A DNA stretch of 64,000 nt from an uncultured Oscillospiraceae bacterium (GTDB lineage: Bacteria > Bacillota > Clostridia > Oscillospirales > Ruminococcaceae), in NCBI GenBank assembly GCA_900542145.1, contig UQMF01000004.1:1-64000 (forward strand), in the 5' to 3' direction. Under the pieces are notes generated by a model. The model made no database searches and was not told where the DNA came from. It saw only the letters and a program-made list of their open reading frames with translations. The position numbers were made by a program, and so were the translations under genes. Below are positions 7,465-13,663 of the stretch, piece after piece (positions within the stretch are counted from its first letter, which is position 1; the number at the start of each line of letters is the position of its first letter).

Positions 7465-8472
7465 TTATCCCCACGGGTGTTTCTCCCAGAACTCCTTGAT
7501 TTTCTCGGCGCTTAACTGCTTGTATTCGTTGATTAATGCCTGCTGGTTTGCGTTCAGCAGGGAATCCCGGTGCTTGAGCATTTCGCGGAACTTCAGCTCG
7601 CCCACGCATTGGATCAGCGTATCAATGCTATTTCCTGCCTGCTGGAATACGTATCGTTCAAGCCTGGTCAAGTTGTATTCAACGCCCTTCGGAGTGTACA
7701 GGCTGATTTTCTCTACACTCTGCAGGAACTTTTCCCACCACACAGGCGACGGAGCACGGCGGCGGTTGGTGTCGGTCTTACTGGGAACGATGAACCGCAT
7801 GTAGTTATTGAGAACGCCGAAGAACCTTTCGCCCCATGTTTCTTTCAGCTTGAGAAATGCAAGCGCACGTTCGCGCCGGAGTTGCAGCTCACACCGGACC
7901 CAGTGATAACCCAGACCGCCACGCTCCTGCGCCTTGTCGTAGAATCTGATACGCAGCTCAGACTTAGGACTGCCGAAGTAGCAGCTATGCGCGCGATTTA
8001 CCTTGCCGGCCTCGTCGGTCTCGCAGTCTACTTCCGGGTGCGATTTGCTGAACTTGCTTATGTACCGTCCGCAATACGCGAACTTGCAGATCTTGACGAT
8101 ATCAAGCAGACCTTTTCCGTTTTCGGACTTGTCTATATCATCATACGCAACATCAAGTCGGGTAACATGGAACTGCTCCTCGTCCGCAGTGACTTCTTCG
8201 AACAGCTGCGCGAAGCTCTTGCAGCTGGAAGTCTCGAACTGACGGCAGCCTTGACCGGACATCTCGACACATACGCCCATATCATCGCCGAAGCCGTCCC
8301 ACATGATCCATATGCCACCGCAGTAATGCGCCTGCTTGTAGCCGTAATGCCCGGAACGCTCCAGCCAGCTGCAGGAAGATCCCAGCCCGAGGAAGTCTTT
8401 GACCTGCTCGATCGTCATGCTATTGTGCAGCGTGAACGAGAACCAGTCAACCAAGATGATGTTGTCAGTCAT
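7465..8472 (-). CDS. Rolling-circle replication initiator, Rep_trans family
   Basis: A 335-residue protein of the replication initiation factor family (Rep_trans; related to RstA of CTX phage and to some plasmid Rep proteins), which nicks the origin to start rolling-circle replication. Family features are DWFSFT near the start, FHVTRLDVAYDD at 101-112, FGSPKSELRIRFYDKAQE around 166-183 and WVRCELQLRRERA at 191-203. It reads leftward from a separate upstream region that contains two tandem hairpins (8571-8642), a likely origin. Its end is convergent with the small rightward membrane gene. No frameshift is seen. Confidence 0.88.
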   Translation of the reverse strand: MTDNIILVDWFSFTLHNSMTIEQVKDFLGLGSSCSWLERSGHYGYKQAHYCGGIWIMWDGFGDDMGVCVEMSGQGCRQFETSSCKSFAQLFEEVTADEEQFHVTRLDVAYDDIDKSENGKGLLDIVKICKFAYCGRYISKFSKSHPEVDCETDEAGKVNRAHSCYFGSPKSELRIRFYDKAQERGGLGYHWVRCELQLRRERALAFLKLKETWGERFFGVLNNYMRFIVPSKTDTNRRRAPSPVWWEKFLQSVEKISLYTPKGVEYNLTRLERYVFQQAGNSIDTLIQCVGELKFREMLKHRDSLLNANQQALINEYKQLSAEKIKEFWEKHPWG

Positions 8473-8570
8473 TTTTTACCTCCGGAATTGGAAATTTTAT
8501 TTTTCAACTGCTGAAATGCTCACGAGCCGGGACGGGAAGCCGGACGAGCGCCCCCGGTATTGTACACACT

Positions 8571-8642
8571 GCCCCCCTGTTAGCTAGGGGGGCTCACGCG
8601 GAATTTTTCCAGTTTTCGCATTTTGAAAACCAGAAAAATTCC
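8571..8642. other. Two tandem strong hairpins upstream of rep (candidate origin or packaging signal)
   Basis: GCCCCCCT (8571-8578) pairs with AGGGGGGC (8586-8593) around a 7-nt loop. Seven bases later GGAATTTTTC (8600-8609) pairs with GAAAAATTCC (8633-8642), with an inner GTTTTC (8612-8617) / GAAAAC (8625-8630), giving a nearly continuous stem of about 18 bp. Neither has a T tract typical of a terminator. Their place 100 bp before rep fits a nicking, complementary-strand or packaging signal. Confidence 0.5.
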
Positions 8643-8653
8643 ACAAGTTATTA

Positions 8654-9277
8654 TTACATACACAAGAATAATGACCACTGATCAGCCATAGCCGCAGCTA
8701 TTTCAGGAAAAGTTTTAGATCGCATTTTTGCAGAACGGTGTAAAGATGTATAGCTAACATAGTCAGAACAAATAACAGTACCCATCAAAGGCGGCAAACC
8801 CTTAAGCCATAAGCAAGTTCTTTTAGAATAAGGAGCACCAAACTCATAGGGCTGTATTAACTGACTATAATGAGGTAAACCAACAATAGACAATGGGACA
8901 GGATTTTCAACGGCAATATGAAGGCAATCAGCTTCCAGAAACTTTAAGAAAAAATCTCTTGCAGCTAAAGATTTAGCGTAGCGATCCGGAACGATATCCC
9001 CATTAACGCGCATTAAATTAGCGCTTGCTTTAGTCAAAAATGTGCAAGGTGGGTGTGCTATCAGCATATCCCAGTTTCCAGAAATTTCATGAAATATCCC
9101 ATCACAAGTTACAAAACTGCACCGACCATTAATTAACGGCAAGACATCGCCTTTGATGTGCCATTCCGGATAACCTCCGGAACAGTCCTGGATATCAGCG
9201 CTGTATGCTTCGAATCCGATCCGGCGCATTTCCTTGCAAACTGCCTGACTCTCTTCACAGGCTATAAGAACTTTCAA
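8654..9277 (-). CDS. Phage DNA-methyltransferase-like protein
   Basis: A 207-residue protein of a phage family (MKVLIACEESQAVCKEMRRIGFEAYSADIQDCSGGYPEWHIKGD...) commonly annotated as DNA cytosine methyltransferase. The N-terminal part looks like an AdoMet-binding fold (ACEESQ at motif I, SADIQD at motif II), and WDMLIAHPPCTFLTKAS resembles the PC catalytic loop of C5 methylases. It is shorter than typical C5 enzymes and has no clear target-recognition domain, so activity is uncertain. The start is TTG at 9277, preceded by GAGG. The gene is more AT-rich than the chromosome, suggesting separate acquisition. No cognate nuclease is present. Confidence 0.6.
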   Translation of the reverse strand: MKVLIACEESQAVCKEMRRIGFEAYSADIQDCSGGYPEWHIKGDVLPLINGRCSFVTCDGIFHEISGNWDMLIAHPPCTFLTKASANLMRVNGDIVPDRYAKSLAARDFFLKFLEADCLHIAVENPVPLSIVGLPHYSQLIQPYEFGAPYSKRTCLWLKGLPPLMGTVICSDYVSYTSLHRSAKMRSKTFPEIAAAMADQWSLFLCM

Positions 9278-9341
9278 ACCAAAACCTCATTTCTTTTGGC
9301 GGTGAAAACCTGGAGGACTGCGTCATATTCCACACAAAACC

Positions 9342-9399
9342 GTTGAAAGCTCGTTAGCCTCTGCCGCAGGCGCAACACAGAGGCTAACGACCTTCCAAC
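9342..9399. repeat. Long inverted repeat near attR
   Basis: TCGTTAGCCTCTG (9351-9363) and CAGAGGCTAACGA (9378-9390) are a perfect 13-bp inverted repeat with a 14-nt loop. The stem extends outward through GTTGAAAGC / CCTTCCAAC with two mismatches, to about 22 positions. There is no T tract. It may be a phage origin, packaging or recombination accessory site. Confidence 0.55.
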
Positions 9400-9490
9400 C
9401 GCTCCGCGTGAAAAATTACTCACCCGCCGAGGTTTACACCCAGAGCCTCGGGGCAATCCCCGAACCCTTTCAAGTGATGTAACGATATAT

Positions 9491-9541
9491 AAAAAAGGCA
9501 CACAAGCAGGATCTGTGATCCTTTTTGTATGCCCTTGTGCC
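9491..9541 (-). terminator. Leftward intrinsic terminator next to attR
   Basis: On the minus strand GGCACAAGG pairs with CTTGTGTGCC (one bulge), with an inner hairpin AGGATC/GATCCT, and the stem ends in TTTTTTATAT. In the prophage nothing reads into it from the phage side. In the excised circle it lies directly beyond attP from the integrase gene, so it would end the late operon. Confidence 0.6.
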
Positions 9542-9549
9542 CTTTGAAA

Positions 9550-9597
9550 ACTGTTAATCAGGGTGTCACTGGTTCAAGTCCAGTCGGGGGAGCCAGA
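9550..9597 (+). repeat. attR: 48-bp direct repeat of tRNA-Asn 3' half
   Basis: Identical to 590-637. It is a truncated tRNA copy beginning in the anticodon stem, with no 5' half, so it cannot make a tRNA. It defines the right edge of the prophage. Confidence 0.93.
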
Positions 9598-9606
9598 CCT
9601 AATATA

Positions 9607-9648
9607 CAAGAACCGCTTCCAGTTTTTCTGGGAGCGGTTCTTGTGTTA
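9607..9648 (+). terminator. Original rRNA/tRNA operon terminator, now beyond the prophage
   Basis: CAAGAACCGCTTCCAG (9607-9622) pairs with CTGGGAGCGGTTCTTG (9628-9643), a 16-bp stem with one T-G pair around TTTTT, followed by TGTTATT. Without the prophage it would lie about 10 bp past the tRNA-Asn 3' end. The insertion moved it roughly 9 kb away. Confidence 0.85.
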
Positions 9649-9683
9649 TTGCACATTAATTTTATCATCATTTAAAAAAACGC

Positions 9684-9712
9684 TTGAAATGACGCACTGT
9701 TTGTGCTAAAAT
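9684..9712 (+). promoter_or_regulatory. Promoter of the sigma factor operon
   Basis: TTGAAA (9684-9689), a 17-bp spacer and TAAAAT (9707-9712) make a good sigma-A promoter. A start about 25 bp before the AAGGAG ribosome site of the gene at 9744 is expected. Confidence 0.65.
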
Positions 9713-9743
9713 AAAGAGGATACTAAAACAAGGAGTAGGTAAT

Positions 9744-10283
9744 ATGATTTCTAGTGCGCTTTCAATGCTCGAAACAGAGGAGCAGCGTGATATTCTGTCT
9801 GAATTCTATGAAGAAAATAAGAACCGCTTTTATGGAATGGCGTATTCAAAATTACAGAACCGTGTACTTGCCGAGGACGCGGTTCAGGAAGCTTTCGTGC
9901 GTATCATGCAATATCCAAACAAATTCTTTGAGATAGAGGCTCACAAAAAATTACCTTATGTGATTATTATAATTAGGAACGTCGTTTACCAAATGCTAAA
10001 AAAGGAAAGTGAGCATGACTACGACGAACTGACAGAAGATGTTCCGGACAATGGCGTTTCGATCGAGGACGATGTTATTGGCAGGATCTCCAGCAAGGAA
10101 CTCATGGATTTCATTAAAACATTGTCCGAAGCCAAGAAACAGGCTGTAATCCTCAAGGGAGTTTACGGGTTGAACACCCATGAGATCGCGGCTGTTCTCG
10201 GAATAACCGAATCCGCCGTCCGAAGGAGGATTTCTGACGCTTACGGACGGATAATTTATTATGTACGAAAGGGAGAAAGATGA
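9744..10283 (+). CDS. ECF-like RNA polymerase sigma factor
   Basis: A 179-residue sigma-70 family protein with only regions 2 and 4. Region 2 is FYEENKNRFYGMAYSKLQNRVLAEDAVQEAFVRIMQYPNKF, including the AEDAVQEAF core-binding helix, and region 4 is LSEAKKQAVILKGVYGLNTHEIAAVLGITESAVRRRISDAYGRI with the -35-binding helix-turn-helix. It recruits RNA polymerase to a specific regulon. The next gene, a membrane protein, overlaps it by 4 bp (ATGA), the usual arrangement for a sigma/anti-sigma pair. Confidence 0.9.
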   Translation: MISSALSMLETEEQRDILSEFYEENKNRFYGMAYSKLQNRVLAEDAVQEAFVRIMQYPNKFFEIEAHKKLPYVIIIIRNVVYQMLKKESEHDYDELTEDVPDNGVSIEDDVIGRISSKELMDFIKTLSEAKKQAVILKGVYGLNTHEIAAVLGITESAVRRRISDAYGRIIYYVRKGER

Positions 10284-10951
10284 ACGACAGATTCAACAGG
10301 ATACTTGAGCAGTTATGCTTGGAAGAGTACTCCTGCCAGGAAGATTACCCGGCGCACCATTTTTCGCTCCGCCACAGACGGAATATGAAGCGCTTATTCG
10401 CCAGCCGATATTCAGTCCCTACTACCGAAATAAAACCCAAACTATGCCGTAGGACTGTCGCAATTATAGTTGCGGCTATTTTTCTTGCTTTGGTTGCGGT
10501 TTCAGGAGCTGCATATTTCATTGGTTCCTTTATTATGAAGGAGCAGAATGATAATACTCAACTTATGGCAGCAAGTATATCCGAAGCTCCGGAAACCATA
10601 AAACAGACTTATACTCTTGATGGCTTACCCGATGGGTACAGGGAGATAGATTCGTACTCTGACGACTTTGAAAGTGTGATTATATATCAATTTGAAGATG
10701 ATTTTAATAGTACGATTACATTTACTCAGTTGGTTAAGAATGTATATGATGGGCGTTTTAACACAGAAGGCTATGATTTTGAGTCGATTCAGGTTAATGA
10801 CTATGATGGTTTACTGATAGATTGGAGTACCGCAGAGTATATTTGTAGTGAAATAATATGGGATAATGGGAAATACATATTCACCTTGGTAGGCAATTTA
10901 TCCAAAGAAGATACAGTTAAATTGGCTGAAAGTGCTAAAATTGTCCGTTGA
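10280..10951 (+). CDS. Membrane protein with extracytoplasmic DUF4367-like domain, probable anti-sigma partner
   Basis: A 223-residue protein with a cytoplasmic N-terminus of about 60 residues, one transmembrane helix (TVAIIVAAIFLALVAVSGAAYFIGSFI) and an outside domain (TYTLDGLPDGYREIDSYSDD ... ESIQVNDYDGLLIDWSTAEYI) of the kind called DUF4367. It is coupled to the sigma gene by an ATGA overlap. By position it is likely the anti-sigma factor or sensor; the N-terminal part lacks an obvious zinc HxxxCxxC motif. Confidence 0.7.
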   Translation: MNDRFNRILEQLCLEEYSCQEDYPAHHFSLRHRRNMKRLFASRYSVPTTEIKPKLCRRTVAIIVAAIFLALVAVSGAAYFIGSFIMKEQNDNTQLMAASISEAPETIKQTYTLDGLPDGYREIDSYSDDFESVIIYQFEDDFNSTITFTQLVKNVYDGRFNTEGYDFESIQVNDYDGLLIDWSTAEYICSEIIWDNGKYIFTLVGNLSKEDTVKLAESAKIVR

Positions 10952-11040
10952 ATGCAATAGATGTCACTTCTGAAAGATATCCAGATTTTCTTAATTAGAG
11001 GGAAAGTATTCTCTCAATAAAATGAAAGAAGGATATTTTT

Positions 11041-11475
11041 ATGAAGTGCAAAAGAATTTTAGCAGCAATCATGTCCATGGGACTTGTGGCAACAAGCCTG
11101 ACAACCGCTGTATCAGCAGCTGATCTGTCCTTCGGCAATGTTGATATTGTCGAGCCCGCATATGTTATCGCCAATGAAGCGGTATCAAGAGTAACAATCA
11201 GTGGTACAACAGCTTCATGCTACAGCACAACAAGAGGAGATGCGGTTTCCATTTCCGTTACCCAGACTTTACAGGTAAAGAAAACTACCGTTTGGAGTAA
11301 TGTCAAGGGCGCAACCTGGACCAAGACTGTCAATGCCAATTACATCAATATGAGAAACTTCCAGTATAACCTCACCAGCGGTACATACCGTCTGAAGAGC
11401 GAATACACGCTGACCGCAAAGGACGGCACAACTGAAACAATCACCGTTTACAGCCTGGAAACCTCTCTTTCCTGA
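11041..11475 (+). CDS. Secreted protein of unknown function
   Basis: A 144-residue protein with a signal peptide (MKCKRILAAIMSMGLVATSL ... AVSAAD, probable cleavage after ALSA-like VSA at about 27) and a beta-rich mature part of about 117 residues (VTISGTTASCYSTTRGDAVS, then TQTLQVKKTTVWSNVKGATW). Such small beta proteins occur next to sigma/anti-sigma genes in Ruminococcus-type genomes, but I do not recognise a named family. It ends at a strong shared terminator. It could be a regulon target of the sigma factor upstream. Confidence 0.7.
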   Translation: MKCKRILAAIMSMGLVATSLTTAVSAADLSFGNVDIVEPAYVIANEAVSRVTISGTTASCYSTTRGDAVSISVTQTLQVKKTTVWSNVKGATWTKTVNANYINMRNFQYNLTSGTYRLKSEYTLTAKDGTTETITVYSLETSLS

Positions 11476-11488
11476 TTTAAGCCGCAAA

Positions 11489-11524
11489 AAAACTCCCGTC
11501 TATCAACGATAGGCGGGAGTTTTG
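11489..11524. terminator. Bidirectional intrinsic terminator
   Basis: AACTCCCGTCTATC (11491-11504) pairs with GATAGGCGGGAGTT (11508-11521), one T-G pair, with A residues before and T residues after. It separates the rightward secreted-protein gene from the convergent thrH. Confidence 0.85.
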
Positions 11525-11535
11525 TATTCAGCAGA

Positions 11536-12144
11536 TCAGTCCATAGCCTTCTTGATCGCAGCCATGAGCTCGTCGTATGTATCGTAAGCCGGGAGGTCAG
11601 GATTAGCAGCCTTAATGCTGTCGGGGCTCTTGAAGAGGAATCCTGCCTTGCTTGCGCGGATCATGCCGAGGTCGTTGTGGCTGTCGCCGCTGGCGATGGT
11701 TTCAAATCCAATGCTCTGGAGTGCCTTTACTGTTGTCAGCTTAGACTGCTCGCAGCGCATCTTGAATCCGGTTATCTCGCCGTCCGGAGCAACCTCAAGC
11801 GTGTTGCAGAAGATAGTCGGCATACCGAGCTTCTTCATGAGAGGACCAGCAAACTGGGAGAATGTATCGGAAATAATGATCACCTGGGAGATGGACCGCA
11901 GCTCGTCGAGGAACTCCTTCGCGCCGGGCATGGGGTCGATCTTTGCGATGGTGTCCTGGATCTCCTTCAGACCAAGGCCGTGCTCCTTGAGGATACCAAG
12001 GCGCCACTTCATCAGCTTGTCGTAATCCGGCTCGTCACGGGTGGTGCGCTTCAGCTCCGGGATTCCGCTTGCTTCTGCGAATGCGATCCAGATTTCGGGT
12101 ACCAGTACGCCCTCGAGATCAAGGCAGGTAATATACATGGACAT
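11536..12144 (-). CDS. thrH: ThrH-type phosphoserine phosphatase / homoserine phosphotransferase
   Basis: A 202-residue HAD-family enzyme. Motif I is the ThrH signature DLEGVLVPEIW (in place of DxDxT), motif II is IIISDTF, and motif III/IV is IASGDSHNDLGM. ThrH removes phosphate from phosphoserine and can transfer it to homoserine, linking serine and threonine synthesis. I chose the MSMYIT start at 12144 because GGAGGAAAAAAC precedes it; the frame runs 25 codons further but without support. It is a single gene, convergent with the secreted-protein gene. Confidence 0.88.
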   Translation of the reverse strand: MSMYITCLDLEGVLVPEIWIAFAEASGIPELKRTTRDEPDYDKLMKWRLGILKEHGLGLKEIQDTIAKIDPMPGAKEFLDELRSISQVIIISDTFSQFAGPLMKKLGMPTIFCNTLEVAPDGEITGFKMRCEQSKLTTVKALQSIGFETIASGDSHNDLGMIRASKAGFLFKSPDSIKAANPDLPAYDTYDELMAAIKKAMD

Positions 12145-12282
12145 TGTTTTTTCCTCCGTAGTGTGTGATTCCGCGCTGCTCCGGGATTTCCGGAACAGGC
12201 GTATTTCGGCTGTTGACAAAGCCTTTGACTTATTATATCACACTTCTGCCAAAATTTCAATACGTTAAACCGGAAAATCTGC

Positions 12283-13275
12283 TCAGCGCCTGCGGCTGAA
12301 GAACAATCCTGCTGCGGAAAGCGCGGCAATACCTGCAACTACTGCTATTCCTTCAGCGCCGGTGTCCGGGCTTCCCTTAACGGGGACGTCGGAATTTGTG
12401 GGGACTGACGGCTCTGTCATCTCGCAGAGCAGGGAATATATCGCCGCATGACCTGCCTTGCTCGGGTGAATATCTCCATGCGTGATGTTGGTCAGTTCTG
12501 CCGCATTTCCCTTGAACGCGGAAGCCACGTCAGCCACTTGGGCGCCGTTCTGCACGGCTGCATCGGCGATTCCGGAGTTTAGTTCAGCCAGCTTTTCCCG
12601 GGCGACAACGTCCAGCATTTCCATTCCGGTAACTCCCTCGAACGGGTCGTATACTGTCAGGATCACTACCTGTGCCCCGGGAGCGGATTTCTCTACATGC
12701 GCCAGGATATCGCTGATGTTGTCAACGACAGCGGTTACATCAACGGAATTCGCCGCCTTGATCACCGACTGCATTATCTGCATAATTGCGGAGGTCGCCT
12801 CGTCGTTCCCGTCGAGGAATCCGGAAAGCATGCCGGAGCCGTCTGCTTCTTCCGTGGAGGTGGTTCCGTCTGCAAGCCCGGAAATATAGTCCATCAGATC
12901 CCCGTTTTCGGTGAATGCGTTCATCAGCGCTGCCATCATAGGCTGGAGGAAGTCGTTTCCGCCGATGGAGATAATTACGGTATCCGCGCCGGAGAGCGCC
13001 GCGGAGATGTCCGCATCTTCCAGGGCGGTCAGCAGTTCGCCGGAAGTCCTGCCGTCAACAGCAAAGTTGCTGTATTCCTCGTAGGAGGCCGCCAGCTGAT
13101 TCGCGAAGCTGTCCGCGGCGCTGCTGTTGTCGCCGGCGGTGTAGCCGTCAAGTCCGTAGCCGGAGGTTATGGAATCCCCGAGTACGACCAGGGAGTTGTC
13201 CTCGGCTGCCGCCGGAATACTCATCAGCGAAGCTGCGGTCGCTGCCGCCAGGAATAGCGCTGGTATTCTTTTCAT
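12283..13275 (-). CDS. Secreted SGNH/GDSL hydrolase with C-terminal surface anchor
   Basis: A 330-residue lipase/esterase-like protein with signal peptide (MKRIPALFLAAATAASLMSI ... AAA). Block I is VVLGDSITSGYG (Ser nucleophile), SIGGNDF is block III (Gly/Asn), and DIHPSKAGH is block V (Asp-His). It probably removes acyl groups from polysaccharide or lipid outside the cell. The C-terminus SPDTGAEG, a hydrophobic stretch and RRR form a sortase-type cell-wall sorting signal with a non-classical motif. I chose the ATG at 13275 with GAAAGG upstream. Confidence 0.87.
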   Translation of the reverse strand: MKRIPALFLAAATAASLMSIPAAAEDNSLVVLGDSITSGYGLDGYTAGDNSSAADSFANQLAASYEEYSNFAVDGRTSGELLTALEDADISAALSGADTVIISIGGNDFLQPMMAALMNAFTENGDLMDYISGLADGTTSTEEADGSGMLSGFLDGNDEATSAIMQIMQSVIKAANSVDVTAVVDNISDILAHVEKSAPGAQVVILTVYDPFEGVTGMEMLDVVAREKLAELNSGIADAAVQNGAQVADVASAFKGNAAELTNITHGDIHPSKAGHAAIYSLLCEMTEPSVPTNSDVPVKGSPDTGAEGIAVVAGIAALSAAGLFFSRRR

Positions 13276-13367
13276 AATGGTGTTTCCTTTCTCGAATTGC
13301 ATATCTGGATTTATACTATATTTTACCACATGATATTTACGTTGTCAACAGGAATATACTACTAAAA

Positions 13368-13392
13368 AATCCCCGGAATATCTCCGGGGATT
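13368..13392 (-). terminator. Terminator hairpin, copy A of a 25-bp duplicated unit
   Basis: ATCCCCGGA (13369-13377) pairs with TCCGGGGAT (13383-13391). On the minus strand the stem is followed by TTTTTT, so this is the functional leftward terminator. The 25 bp are identical to 13634-13658 on the other side of the structured repeat. Confidence 0.7.
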
Positions 13393-13635
13393 CAGCTTGT
13401 CGAAAAAAGTAAATTTTGCCCGCGAAGTGGGCTTTTGAAATCAATTTTTTGACCCAGCTTTGCCGGGTCAAAAAATACTTCTATCCGCACAAGTGTATCG
13501 GAAACGGCTTCGCCTTATTCCTTACGCGTGCAGGGTGCATTTTATCGAAGATAAAATGCGTAAAGCTTGGCTTTGCCAAGCTAGTGGATTTGTTCGGCGG
13601 AAAAGTCACTTTAGTGACTTTTTCGACGGTCTCAA
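13392..13635. repeat. Structured dispersed repeat, copy 1
   Basis: A 244-bp sequence closely related to 42871-43112. It starts TCAGCTTGTCGAAAAAAG and ends TTTTTCGACGGTCTCAA, with GTCGAAAAA / TTTTTCGAC as a terminal inverted repeat. Inside are five hairpins: GCCCGC/GTGGGC (13418-13432), an 11-bp stem at 13445-13475, GCATTTTATC/GATAAAATGC (13537-13559), AGCTTGGC/GCCAAGCT (13564-13582) and AAAAGTCACT/AGTGACTTTT (13601-13622). The second copy keeps the stems with different bases. No gene is present. It may be a MITE-like element or a structured RNA at transcript ends. Confidence 0.85.
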
Positions 13636-13661
13636 TCCCCGGAATATCTCCGGGGATTGAG
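13634..13661 (-). terminator. Hairpin directly after lacI, copy B of the 25-bp unit
   Basis: CTCAATCCCCGGA (13631-13643) pairs with TCCGGGGATTGAG (13649-13661), 13 bp. It lies 2 bp past the lacI stop. On the minus strand no T tract follows; instead the structured repeat begins. It matches copy A over 25 bp. Confidence 0.65.
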
Positions 13662-13663
13662 TT

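Larger units (their letters stand above)
590..9597. mobile_element. Integrated filamentous phage (inovirus) in tRNA-Asn
   Basis: A compact element of about 8.96 kb (one att copy plus cargo) lies between perfect 48-bp repeats of the tRNA-Asn 3' half. Its gene order fits an inovirus: Rep_trans initiator, small early proteins, ssDNA-binding-like protein, tiny one-helix proteins, a coat protein with leader peptide, Zot-type ATPase, a large secreted protein with a C-terminal anchor (pIII-like), a pVI-like protein and a tyrosine integrase. Nearly all genes read leftward; only the repressor and one membrane protein read right. There is no capsid, terminase or portal gene, so it is not a tailed phage. 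No frameshifts are seen in the structural genes, so it may be functional. Inoviruses in Clostridia are known mainly from genome surveys. Confidence 0.93.

Noticed and set aside
9274..9501. 75-codon minus-strand open frame before the methyltransferase-like gene
   Set aside because: It spans the long inverted repeat, has an Arg-rich random-looking product and no ribosome site.
590..9597. Integrative plasmid or ICE instead of a phage
   Set aside because: No relaxase, coupling protein or type IV secretion gene; the coat precursor and Zot ATPase point to a filamentous phage.
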